Made by a program: the position numbers and the translations under genes. From Paragonimus westermani (taxonomy: Eukaryota; Platyhelminthes; Trematoda; Plagiorchiida; Troglotrematidae), in the NCBI GenBank assembly GCA_008508345.1, contig QNGE01002662.1, positions 16,019 to 80,018 on the forward strand: a stretch of 64,000 bases of DNA, written 5' to 3'. This document shows positions 1 through 9,618 of this stretch, piece by piece. The stretch's first letter is position 1. The number at the start of each line of letters is the position of its first letter. The notes under the pieces were generated by a model that was given only the letters and a program-made list of their open reading frames with translations, searched no databases and was not told the origin of the DNA.

Positions 1-127
1 CCATTTAGTCTTCTTCAATCTTTTTTGTCCTTCGTAGTACTCTTTCCTTTTAGGATATTCCACGTCACTGTTGAGGTGAGCGGCGGCCCGAGCCACAGTA
101 CCTTTTGGTCAGGCTCATGGCTGTTTT

Positions 128-146
128 GATGATGATGATGATGATG
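128..146. repeat. (GAT)n microsatellite
   Basis: Six perfect GAT units lie in otherwise unassigned sequence. A poly-histidine string read on the minus strand here is a by-product of the repeat. The rest of 1-820 shows no family I recognise. Confidence 0.9.
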
Positions 147-1487
147 AGAGTTGACGATGATTATTTTAAAGCCCTGTACTAAACTCACTGCCCTTATATT
201 CATCAACAACACCACTTGTACTCGCTTTGTTGAATAAAAACTCACTTCAATCCGACCTTGATAGACCGCATGAATGGTCGGTGTAGACGGGCTGCCGTTC
301 AACCTAAACAAATGCATGGTTCTCCATCCTGGCCCATCTACCACAGGATTCTGCTGAACCAAGTTGATGCGTGCAGTCATCTGTTACAAATCAGGTTTAT
401 GATGAGTCTCAGGGGAACTTCTAAAAGCTAAGTAAACAACTTAGCGGACTGTGTTCAATAACAATCCTTATTGAATTGCCCTACCAGAGGACTACCTTGT
501 GAGGGGTACCCCGGAACTATCCAAACACCCAACTGAAAATCGTCACTGAGCTACAATTCTCAGTCGATCATCATCAGTATAGGCTGTACTACACAGTATC
601 AGACGTGAATGGCAAGTAGGTAGCTAGGAATGATCAGCGATTTGTACACGGGTACGAGGCTGGGCCCAAGCTACCCGGATCCGGTTAGTTTGTTTTTATG
701 TCCGGCTGTCTTCTGCTGACCTAAAGGACAGTCATTGAAAACAGGATGTAGCACCGCTCTTCTAGGTTACATAAAGTAGCAAGAACAAAGCAAAATAATA
801 ATCTGGCAGAACAGTGTAAATTACTAATTTAACAGTTGCTTAAGTAGGTGAGAATCCAATAACACTTTAAGACGGTCCCTAGAAGAGCAGCTAACAATCT
901 CTAGTGGAAGGTCGTTCCAGTGGTGGATAACGCTGTAAGAAAAGATCGGGGGTCAAAGCTTACATACCATCTTGTCATGACCTCTTCGACTGTTATCATA
1001 TACTAGAGTGAAGAATTGCTTCTGTGCTAAAGAGAAAGTGTGTAAGAATTAAGTCACCGCGGCGTCTTCGAAACTCAAGTGGATTAAGAACAAGAATTTC
1101 GAGGCGATATTCCTAGGAGAGATGCCGTAAGCCGGTGACCATTTTGGTGGCTACTCGTTGGACACGTTCAATGGGGAGTATGTCCTTCCTCAAACCGGTG
1201 TAAACGACTTGAGCATATTCGAGCAGTGGTCTTATATAGACTCCGTAAAGCGTTTGAAAGGCGTACTTTTCTATGCCAGGGAAGGCTCATTTTTATCATA
1301 TCAAAAGTCATCTTTTTTTGGCGGACATCTGGTGGTGGTAAGAGAAGGATAAAGCAGACGATAGCCAAATCCCTATGCTATTTTTAAGGGAAAGTTTCGC
1401 GATATCTGTTGCACCTTGTGCACTGCGTATCACGAATAGGCTCCCGGAGTCTCCTCCAACGGACATGTGTGCACACTTGCTGTCGTT

Positions 1488-2284
1488 TTAAGGGAGACTC
1501 CAGTCATCTGACCAGCACTTAATACGGTCGAGGTCAATATGCGATGCATTGGGGTTACACGCATTCCATATTTTTAAGTTATCAGCATAAAGATGGGCGT
1601 TGTCATAAATAAGCTCGGGAGGGTCATTGATGTATATCAGAAACAACAGTGGACCAAGTACCGATCCTTGAGGAACTCCCACAGAGACCGGGTTGGGCGA
1701 CGGAAGGCCCGAACCGGTTTTTACTTTGAAAGTCCTGTTACCAAGAAAGGAAGTAATCCGGCAGAGAACCTCTCCTTGGTTCCGATGAGCTTGTAGTTTA
1801 TGTACACGAGGACCGTGTGAGACCACGGTCAAAGGTTTTCGCAAAGTCGAAGAAGGTAGCATCCGACATATGGCCATCGTCTTTAGCCTCCGTTAGGCTA
1901 TTCATGAAGATTAACATACTGGTTGTGCATGACCGATCGGGAAGAAAGCCATACAGGGTCGGAAAGAAAAGGTTTTCTGAGAGGAAATGCTTGAGGATGG
2001 CGCGTTTTGACAGTCGCTCCACTATCTTTGCGTGGGATGATGGTAAAATTGATCGGCCAGTAACTCGTAGGTTTGTGACGATCGCCTGCCCTAAATAGGA
2101 ATGTGTCAGTGGCCTCTTTCCATGCCCCCGGAAGAGTGCCTGTCCGAAATGTCTGTTTAACTAAGTTAAAGAGGGGCACCGCCAAACCGATGGCCGCTTC
2201 TTTGAGGATCTGGGGATGGGTCGCGTCTAGTCCCATGGCACTATAAGAATAGATTTCAAGCGAGAGGTTTTGATCGTCGGACAC
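1488..2284 (-). pseudogene. CR1-like reverse transcriptase domain, broken
   Basis: This is the reverse transcriptase of the LINE, which would copy element RNA at a nicked target. Three overlapping frames carry its parts. At 2284-2080 there is a DATHPQILKEAA-type start and the GDRH..TSYWPI motif. At 2022-1800 there is a YGFLPDRSCTT motif and FFDFAKTFDR, which holds the first catalytic Asp. At 1877-1488 there is GVPQGSVLGPLLFLIYIND, followed by the active-site box. That box reads YADN instead of YADD; the Asn codon is at 1578-1580. At least two frameshifts separate the segments. The domain order and motifs make the call firm, and the lesions make it a pseudogene. Confidence 0.88.
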
Positions 2285-2522
2285 AGGGAATTCAACTGTC
2301 AGCAGGGTACTGAAAGTGTCTCCACGGGAGAATTGGGTGCTAGTTTGGCGGATCTACATTATAGACTGCTCAGTAGTATTCTCTGAACACCTCGGCAACT
2401 ACTGGGGGGTTGGAGGTGGTTTCCTCGTCGAGAAAGCGCTGAGTTTTTAGTTTCTCTCTGACGACGTATGTACTTGAGTAGAAAACTGTTAATCTCGCAA
2501 GCTACCTCCGGATTCGCCGCTT

Positions 2523-3516
2523 CTACCTGTTTCGTACAGAGCGAAAGGACTCTAGATCCGCTGGCCTACCCGTTTGCTTCTGCTTAGAGAATGGACGAAA
2601 ATGTACTTCGAGAAGTGTTCGTATGTTACGTGGAAGCGGTGCGCGAGAGAACTTCCATAGTTTTCGAGGAACAAAGGCCTCACCAGCTTTGTGAATTGCA
2701 GCTTTAAAAGAAATGTAGTTCATGGCCATTGAGTCGGATGATAGACTGTGTGTGCTTAAGAACGTCCTAAGTGCGTTGAAGTCTGCTTCGTGGAAGTTTC
2801 GGAATGAAGTCTTTGTTGCAACATTTTGGAGCCAGTAACAGATAAAGTCAAGGGTTGGTAGCATATAGTCACTATGCCCCTGCGCTGGTTTGATGACCAC
2901 CCTATCTACCAGGTGAGTCTCGTTCGTAACGATCAGATCGAGCAAGGAGTGTGTATGTCCTGGACGGTGCCTTGTAGGTAGATCGACATGTTGTGTCCAG
3001 GCTTTCCCATGGATACACATTGCCGAGGGTTTCCAGAATCCGCAGCCACAGTACTCACGAGAAGCCGCCATAGAGTTGAGTTTGGGTGCGCTGAAGTCAC
3101 CCATAATAAGAAGATAGGAAAAACGCTGGGTAGACATGTGTACGTCTAGGGTAGCAAGAATGGCCTCGTCGTCGGATGCACTACAAGACGGCGAACGGTA
3201 CATAGCACCGGTAAGAAACGTGTCACGTCTACAAATTTGGATTTCGATCCAGAGCGTGCCGCACTTCTCTGGAAAGGTAAATTCCCCTACGACAGCTGGC
3301 AATGGAAGCTTCTGGCCTAGGAAAACGGCGCAGTCTTCCATGCGTCCACGAGAGGAGTCTGTTCAGTACAGAGTAACAGGGGACATGCTGTTCATTATCA
3401 TTGATATCTACGAAGTGCCAGGTCTCTGTTAAGGCAAGAATGTGAGATCTAGTTTCGTGGACCAACGGACTGACTTCTGGCAGTTTGTTCAGAAGGCTCA
3501 GGCAGTTGGTGTGCAC
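2523..3516 (-). pseudogene. CR1-like AP endonuclease domain, broken
   Basis: This is the target-nicking endonuclease of the same LINE. From 3516 it reads NCLSLLNKL and then ALTETW, where the Glu is the metal-binding residue of the exonuclease-endonuclease-phosphatase fold. From 3341 it continues with GAMYRSPS, then LLIMGDFSAPKLN (catalytic Asp of the GDFN motif), then LLDLIVTNE and the closing GHSDY, the usual S-D-H site with Tyr in place of His. The two segments are in different frames and overlap at 3229-3341. The Asp-to-His path is therefore interrupted by a frameshift and an active-site change. The segment ends in the linker towards the reverse transcriptase. Confidence 0.85.
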
Positions 3517-4108
3517 GCACTTGAGGGCTACTCACTTGTTTGGCTGGGTGCAAAAAGAGACAGAAGTGCACGAATAAGAGGTTGAGAAAGCAGCCTAAGT
3601 GGCGAGGGGTTGCGTAATCGGCGGTATAATTTCGTGAGCCCTCTTGAGGGGGTGGTGGCCGTTTCCCCACGGCGTTCCTGCCGGACGCTTCGTCCGCTTC
3701 TGTTAGTCCAAGGTCGATGTCTTCCGACCGCTCTTGCTTTCAGAGCTTCTGGAGGGTGATTTTCAGTTTTGCACCCTCAAAAATTTGGATGGGGTTTTGG
3801 ATTATGAGAGAATATAAGACGAGGTGACCCCGATCTGTCTGAGTAGACAGCCACCGGAATAAGACAAGTATAGGTCATTTTTGGATCTAGGAGAGGACCC
3901 CATCAGATTCGCCACGCTATAAGGTCTATAAATGAGATGTCTTAACGGAAGTTTTTCGTGGTGAGATGATTGGGGGTCTAGGGGAATAGTTGTCGTTCAT
4001 AACACGTTTGGGATCTGCTCTTCCGGCTCCTGGCATCTCCACAGGCGCTTGACCTTCCAAGGGGATGGGGGCAGTAGCTTCTGATGTGGATGCTTGGGAT
4101 GGTCCATC

Positions 4109-4330
4109 CTAGGACAGTGGTCCTCTCTTGAGAGCAGGAATGAGGACTTTCACGCTAGCCTGGAATTTGGGGTCAGCCTTGATGCATAACCTTGTTCTAG
4201 CAATCTGAGAGCGCTTCAGCCGCTTGTGCAATAAGCGTTCTAGCAAGACTCCCCTGAGATTAGCGTGGTTTTTCTTTAGTTCAGTTGCTTTGTCCAATAC
4301 TTCCTCTTTGCCAGTGTTTGCGGGTAACGC
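4109..4330 (-). pseudogene. Possible LINE ORF1-like fragment
   Basis: A lysine/arginine-rich open segment (about 73 residues, from LPANTGKEEV to the stop) lies upstream of the endonuclease on the same strand. This is where the ORF1 nucleic-acid-binding protein of a CR1 element would sit. No zinc knuckle or other diagnostic motif is visible, so the assignment rests on position and composition only. The open frame continues into the AT-rich repeat and has no credible start. Confidence 0.3.
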
Positions 4331-4620
4331 CACATACATATGTTTATACATCACATACATATGTATGCATAACCATATATATATATACATTGAAATATTA
4401 ACACATACATGTATATATATATACGGATACATATGTTTATATATATGTACACATACATATATTTGTATACATGTGCACGTTTCTACATAGACGTATATCT
4501 GTACGTATAATCAAGTATTCATTCAGCTTTTTGGGCACATAGGTGAACGGATTTATATCGGTGTCTAACTACATATGAATATGTATATATATACTTTTAC
4601 TTAATGTATAAATCCGCCAA
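4320..4620. repeat. AT-rich low-complexity tract (ATGTATAC type)
   Basis: Runs of TA, TATG and CATA alternate through this tract. Open frames crossing it on both strands are composition artefacts. A similar tract at 37125-37470 lies on the same side of MULE copy B. Confidence 0.85.
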
Positions 4621-4802
4621 CAAATGTGCACACCTCGCTTGATGGACGGCAGTAAGTACTGCAAATCGGTTCGAAAATAGATGTACGCAACTAGCCGTCT
4701 GGTATGCCCACAGAGGAGCCACTGAGAGAAGACTCAATGAACTTCACTTGGCTAATGCAAAATGGAAACATGAGCGTAGCTCATAAAAACCATTTTGTGA
4801 GT

Positions 4803-4818
4803 GGCCCTGAATAGGGAT
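4803..4818 (-). promoter_or_regulatory. Distal histone-type hairpin downstream of MULE copy A
   Basis: On the minus strand this reads CCCT-ATTC-AGGG, followed by CCAC. The outer two pairs (expected GG/CC) are lost because the 5' side has AT. It is the equivalent of the perfect hairpin at 37804-37819 in copy B. Confidence 0.5.
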
Positions 4819-4834
4819 GTGGGTTCTTCCACAT

Positions 4835-4850
4835 GGCACTGAAAAGCGCC
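4835..4850 (-). promoter_or_regulatory. Proximal histone-type hairpin downstream of MULE copy A
   Basis: On the minus strand this reads GGCGCT-TTTC-AGTGCC. The stem has 6 pairs (one G-T) and the loop is TTTC. This is the size and loop of the metazoan replication-dependent histone 3' stem-loop. It lies immediately past the zinc-finger remnant of the transposase. Confidence 0.6.
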
Positions 4851-6170
4851 GTTTCTTCCTCTTCCTACCAGCTGGTGAAATTACGCGGTCCACGTTGTTA
4901 CAGTCCACGCAGGCGTGGACCGGTTGAGACTTGTTGTATTCGACACAGGAATGGTGTTATCAACCGAAGCATTCATTGCACTGTGCTCAATGCAAGGTGT
5001 TTTTGTCCGCGTCCGCGGGATTCTCAATCCGGAGATATATCTGGCAAATGTTGCGGTCTACAAGTTTGGAGGCACATCGCTTTTCAAAACCCTCCCTGAC
5101 TTTCGTTTCAAACTGCTTCAGCGTACCCCTAGTAACTCGTCTAATACTAGCTGTCTCCATGGAATCTCCGATGACGTCAATCTCCGGCATATCATGACCA
5201 CTCACACGACGTTCAAGTTTGGACTTCCTGTGCTTGCTGGAGAGAAGTAGTGGACGTTATGTGGAAGCTGCGGGTACTTGGCCTAACGCGTCAGAAATGC
5301 ATACAATCTTCCTGGTGGGCGGCATCTGCGTAGCACCCCTTAGCGCATGTGCTGTTGAAAACATGCTGCAGGTAGGAATATAAGTTGACTATCAGGCTTC
5401 TCCTGGCCAATGGAACCCGTTTTCTACTACGCCTTCCGGGTAGAAGAAGGAAGATTCACACATTTCGCCACTATTGTTTACTGGTTTCCCCTGCCATAGG
5501 TTCTCGAAAGACGCTGGGCCGCTTGTCTGCACAACCTCCCTACCTGGGGTAAAACAGTGCAATAAAAGGTCAGGAGGGCTAGGCAGTAATTCATTTATCC
5601 CTGGCAAAGCAGCTACATGTCTACAGTTGCTAACTGCGTCCATACACTCTGACGTAACGGTTATATCATGGCAATTATTTTCAACATTTTCGATTCTATC
5701 CAAACGATGAGTGAAAACGGACACGGGCACAGAAGACCAGTTAATTACACTGGAAAACCGGGATTTCCGGTTCCTCATGGGCTGGCATCAACCACCGATT
5801 CCCCTCAACCAAACTGGTAAGGGGTTTGTCAGTCAAACGAAACCCAATAACAATATAAAGACAGTGGATCATCCTTCGGGGAGAGAAGCAGCAGACACAT
5901 TTATTACTCCCTACAATGTGATTTTAGAAAATGGGCCTTTTGTTATAACGTAATTCCCGCGTGCCTATTTCATAGGCTACGTCCTCTATCTCGATGCCGT
6001 TGTGATGCTTGAGAGGAACCTCCATGGCACATTGCAGCAGTGGTTTCAGGATCGCTGACAAAAATTCCAGGCCTACCAGCGGCTTAAACGATCTCACGCA
6101 CCCGGTGTTCAGCCAACACTGGAGTTCCTCAAACGCACTATCACACAGTTCCGCAATATTCCGGAAAAAT

Positions 6171-6187
6171 GCACACACACACACACT
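6171..6187. repeat. (CA)n microsatellite inside MULE copy A
   Basis: A run of CA dinucleotides lies in the transposase remnant. It is absent from copy B, so it arose after the copies separated or was lost in B. Confidence 0.8.
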
Positions 6188-7117
6188 GGAGCGTTCCGAT
6201 ACGGCACTTATGATTTGCTTGTTTTCGTTCTCAACACGGTTGATGGTAGGATTACCGAACAAAATCGTGGCTTCAAGTTTATACGAGGTCCAACCCCTTT
6301 TATAAGGCAAGATACTGATGGGTTTCGTTACTGACAGACTTTACAGCCTGCAGCAAACCACTGAACTGTTACCAGTGAATGCCATATTGTGGGTCTACTG
6401 GGAAATACAATCCTTCTGATAATCGCCCAAGCCTACCAACTGGTGGAAACGCCGAGACACATCAGACAGTAAATAAAATTGGCAGAATACGATGGCACAA
6501 TGTGGGAAAATTACACATATTGCCATCATCTTTGCTGCTGAACGATCAACAATAAAGGTGCGAACAGCAGACACATAAGACAAAATTTTAAGCAGGTATC
6601 CCAACACTACCTTTTAATTGGCAGTAGTTTCTTTCGGCACCACCAACAACATAGCGTGCCATAGTGTGAAGCTGCCACAATTTAACCGATGAGTGGCACA
6701 CCCTGGAACAACACTTGGAAAGCACCTTTCGGTACAAACATGACGAACCTTAGCACTTTTTCCCGCAGTGGAAACCGATAACCGCCTTTCACTTTAAGTA
6801 AATCTTGTAACTTCATGAGTTCGCTGTGATCATCTTATTTGCTGTGCTTCGTGCGTGGATTACCTAAATCGTGTCGACGCGTTCTGTTCCCGTACTTCCA
6901 AGCAACATACTTCCTCATTTCACGAACACCCTTGAAATTGCCCATCATCTCACACACATGCAGTTCGTCATCAACAGCCAGACGTCTATCCGTTGGGTAT
7001 AAATGGGGCTCACCAACCTGAAATTCGTGTGGGTGAACAACGTTTGCCTTCTCGATTTGAGATCCATCGATGCGATAATGGGTGATTTAGGATGCTTGAC
7101 ATCTGTAGTCTGCAAAA

Positions 7118-7155
7118 CTACAATCTACCACATCACTTGAGTAACTTAATATTAC
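7118..7155 (-). other. 38-nt GT-AG intron in MULE copy A
   Basis: On the minus strand it begins GTAATATTAA and ends GATTGTAG. Splicing after AAACG restores the frame as K-R-F-A-D-Y, the same join as the 39-nt intron at 39762-39800 in copy B. The donor position is identical in both copies. Confidence 0.75.
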
Positions 7156-7600
7156 CGTTTGGAGGTTTTTTCGCTGTGTACATTGTACACAATTGAACAC
7201 CGCACTTCCGTACGGGCGGCTTGGCGCATCTCTACTCATCTATATTTCTTAGCATGTGCAGCTGTCTGCGAAGTGTTGGTGAAAAAGCTTGTGCAAGTTT
7301 CCTGTTGAAAACTGCGCAAGTCTTCGGCATACTCTTCAAACCTTTGTTGCTTCACTTTGAATATCCCCCTGAAGGTGCTCGCGTCGTTCACTGCCATGCT
7401 AGTTAACCGTATGGGAGTAATTAACGAATAATGTAACATATATATCATGTGCATTTGGATGTTAACAGATTAACTGATATATAATGTTTTCTGAAACTGA
7501 CTTGGAAATTTCATTTGTGCCATTTTACTAAAAATCCAGATCACATTAATTCCATCGGAGTTTTCCAGTTATTCGTGTACTAAAAGAAAATCACTCCGTT

Positions 7601-8479
7601 GGCGAGGTGGCTGAAGTTTGTGACTTGGCAGATAGGAGGATTTAGCAACGAATACTTAGTAAACATGCATGGTATAATTTGTAGATCATTTTCCGCAACT
7701 CGTGCATTCGGCACTCCGTGGAGTAGCTGCCGACAGCTGAAAAATAAGAGGTTGTGTAATCATCACCTCGTGGAACTGGATACCATTGATATTCGGGTGA
7801 ACCGTTGGTAACTAGATAAAACTGCAACTGATAGTTTCCAGGCATAATGTGAGCTTAATTCGACATTACCTGTTTGATGTATTTTCTGCTGACTGTAACC
7901 AGGCATAGGCTGGTTGGGTATTGCAGTAGCAAAGATTTCGTCACAAGAACCCCAAAGGTTGGAACTTCATATGCCTTCAAAAAGCGACCCTTGTAGCACG
8001 CTGAAAGATTTAGCTGTATTCTGAACGATTTCTGAGTATTTTTTCTAGGTCGCTCACCAAAATACGGTGAATAGAATTTCAGTGTATCACCTGCAACCAC
8101 AGTGGTTGAGAAAATAACACGTATTGTCTTATTGCCTAAAAAAGTGTCAGCACACCCTCAACGCTCATGTCAACTTCGTTTTGCCGAACCACCTTTTAAT
8201 GATGGTGACGGTGCCGACCGACTATCAAAAGTCATCTTTCTTAATGTGCCGCGTTGAAAATACGCGGCAAAATGTCAAAAGATGGTTTATGCGCGTGCAA
8301 ACGTTTATAGTTTTGCTAAACTAACGCATCAGGAACGTTTGGGATACATCGGTACGACACTCACAGCCAACGTTGTGGGGAAGGTGTCAGCGATTCCTCC
8401 TGATCTGCAACATTGTAAGCCAATGCGACCGTTGTAATGTTCACTGAAAAAGTTGGGTAAAATTTCACCTGTGACGACA
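7601..8479. other. Unassigned sequence
   Basis: Short open frames on both strands (the longest is 81 codons, 8100-7855 minus) show no motif I recognise. No repeat partner was noticed inside this window. Confidence 0.6.
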
Positions 8480-8495
8480 CCATATAATAATATTG

Positions 8496-9426
8496 ATGGT
8501 ATATTTCTCGACGCATTCATGAGGAACATACCCAGGAGAGCGTGATCAACGCACAGATTTTTAAGCATATACACATTTGAACACCCAATTTGAAAATTGT
8601 ACAATGAGTCAGCTATGTGAATAGAGCGACGAAACAGACAAAAGCGGACATTTTATGAAGGGAAAATTCAAGTTTAGGGAGGAAAATTCGAGCTACATAG
8701 TCCTGAGACGGTGGTCCTTGGGGTCTGCACAATCTGACAAAATAATTGATTTGTTACATCAATTGGGAATTCACAAGGTGATCACTGGCCTACTGCTCAA
8801 GGTCGTGACAAAAAACGGTGGTTGAAAGATGGAGAGGGTGTATTGGCGAAGAATTTGATCATTATTCCTTGAAGATAGTCCCGAAAAATGTGCGGAAGAT
8901 TTTTCATCATGTGGGCGAGGTGGGGATGCATATACTTTCGCGGAAAACGCATGGACCTCTCGACCGAACGTCATTCTTCGTTCAACTTCTTAAGAATTCC
9001 GAGGAGCCCGCGATATGCCAAACCATTGCGAAGTTTTAAGTGTCCGGGCGTGGTGGGATGTTCTCTTTAGCGGGATATATCAGAGAAGTCAAGAATGGAG
9101 AGCGGAATCATGCGATAAACGGGAGAACGTGAAACTGACTATGTGAGCTATGACGAACAATGGAACATATGATACTCAGGCATAACCTTCTATGTGACGT
9201 TGAAAACATTACGTTAGTTAATGAACAACGCGGAAGGAGATCGATTATCAGCTATTCCTAGCATACGATTATCGACGAATTTCCATGTCAATTATCCTTG
9301 TACAGACGGTATATAGAATGAGAAGAATGTTTGGCAATACCGAGGGGTTGCTGGGTGGTCTATCAGGAGAGAAAAAGGAACGGTTGCGACTGTTGATTGT
9401 TGTAGAAGCCACAAAATCTCTGGTAA
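8496..9426 (-). repeat. LINE-2 3' UTR, left arm of a near-identical inverted repeat
   Basis: This 931-base stretch is the reverse complement of 18252-19182. I saw one substitution in the interior (8529 is T, the other arm implies C) and one or two at the outer edge. Similarity stops exactly at the N at 9427 on one side and near the ATT-rich tail on the other. A diverged relative lies at about 33480-34290. Confidence 0.9.
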
Positions 9427-9427
9427 N
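9427..9427. other. Single ambiguous base (possible assembly join)
   Basis: A lone N sits exactly where the near-perfect inverted repeat ends. That makes a contig join or collapsed repeat plausible here. Confidence 0.8.
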
Positions 9428-9618
9428 CAAGCTATCATATTGTGGGGCAAGGGTGTACCAGGACGTTTGGGTTGTTACTAAAGGGCACGTATATTGACAC
9501 CTATGTGTGTTGATTTCTTGCTCACTGGCAAGTCAAAAAGCAAAACATCTATCCTGAAAGCGGTAGTTTTGATCGGTCAGAGGGGTGCGTGACATCACGC
9601 AGAGCAGTTGATTTTCCG

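Larger units (their letters stand above)
820..4330 (-). mobile_element. CR1/Jockey-type non-LTR retrotransposon, degenerate
   Basis: On the minus strand the order is an ORF1-like segment (about 4330-4109), an apurinic-type endonuclease (3516-2523), a reverse transcriptase (2284-1488) and a C-terminal/3' part down to about 820. This is the usual order of a CR1/Jockey-group LINE. The coding parts are spread over several frames, so the copy is dead. The 820-1200 part resembles 34700-35060 (shared stretch around GGTCGTTCCA), which lies next to another reverse transcriptase of the same type. The exact ends were not resolved. Confidence 0.8.
4851..7397 (-). pseudogene. MULE transposase pseudogene (copy A)
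   Basis: This is a broken relative of the transposase at 37872-40041. I place the start at 7397 because MAVN is shared at the same place in both copies. Exon 1 runs to 7156. Removing 7118-7155 joins Lys-Arg to Phe-Ala-Asp-Tyr, matching copy B. The catalytic-core segment near 6650 keeps the Trp codon (FTLWHAM) that is a stop in copy B, but a deletion follows. The PHD-like finger at the end keeps a C-x2-C pair (CVDC, about 4899-4915) where copy B has FLDC, but its Trp-Tyr codons are stops. A (CA)n run at 6171-6187 interrupts the middle. It cannot encode a functional protein. Confidence 0.78.
4640..7600 (-). mobile_element. MULE-type DNA transposon, copy A (degenerate)
   Basis: This copy aligns over its length with copy B at 37477-40250. 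Shared parts, in minus-strand order, are: the region before the start (7500-7600 against 40140-40250), the start MAVN at 7397, an ETC-SFF motif, a short intron, the ATH-LN catalytic region near 6650, FIVDRSAA near 6540, IEDVAYE near 5970, an HRLDRIENV-to-LLPSPPDLLLHC region near 5700-5560, and the CQI zinc-finger start near 5030. Beyond the coding part come two hairpins and one 81-bp-like unit (about 4680-4745). Copy A has many stops, frameshifts and an internal deletion. Confidence 0.82.

Noticed and set aside
128..161. Poly-histidine protein tag-like stretch on the minus strand
   Set aside because: It is encoded by a (GAT)n microsatellite. No other sign of an engineered sequence is present.
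388..415. Hammerhead-like TGATGAGTCTCAGGGGAAC
   Set aside because: The first core lacks its initial C and the second core lacks GAAA. No stem I or III partner was found.
4224..4490. Tyr/Ile/His-rich open frames near 4.3 kb and 37.3 kb
   Set aside because: They are translations of AT-rich simple repeats, with equal openness on both strands.
4803..4850. Histone gene fragment next to MULE copy A
   Set aside because: The hairpins look histone-like, but no histone fold sequence is readable nearby. The same pair follows the transposase in copy B, so it belongs to the transposon.
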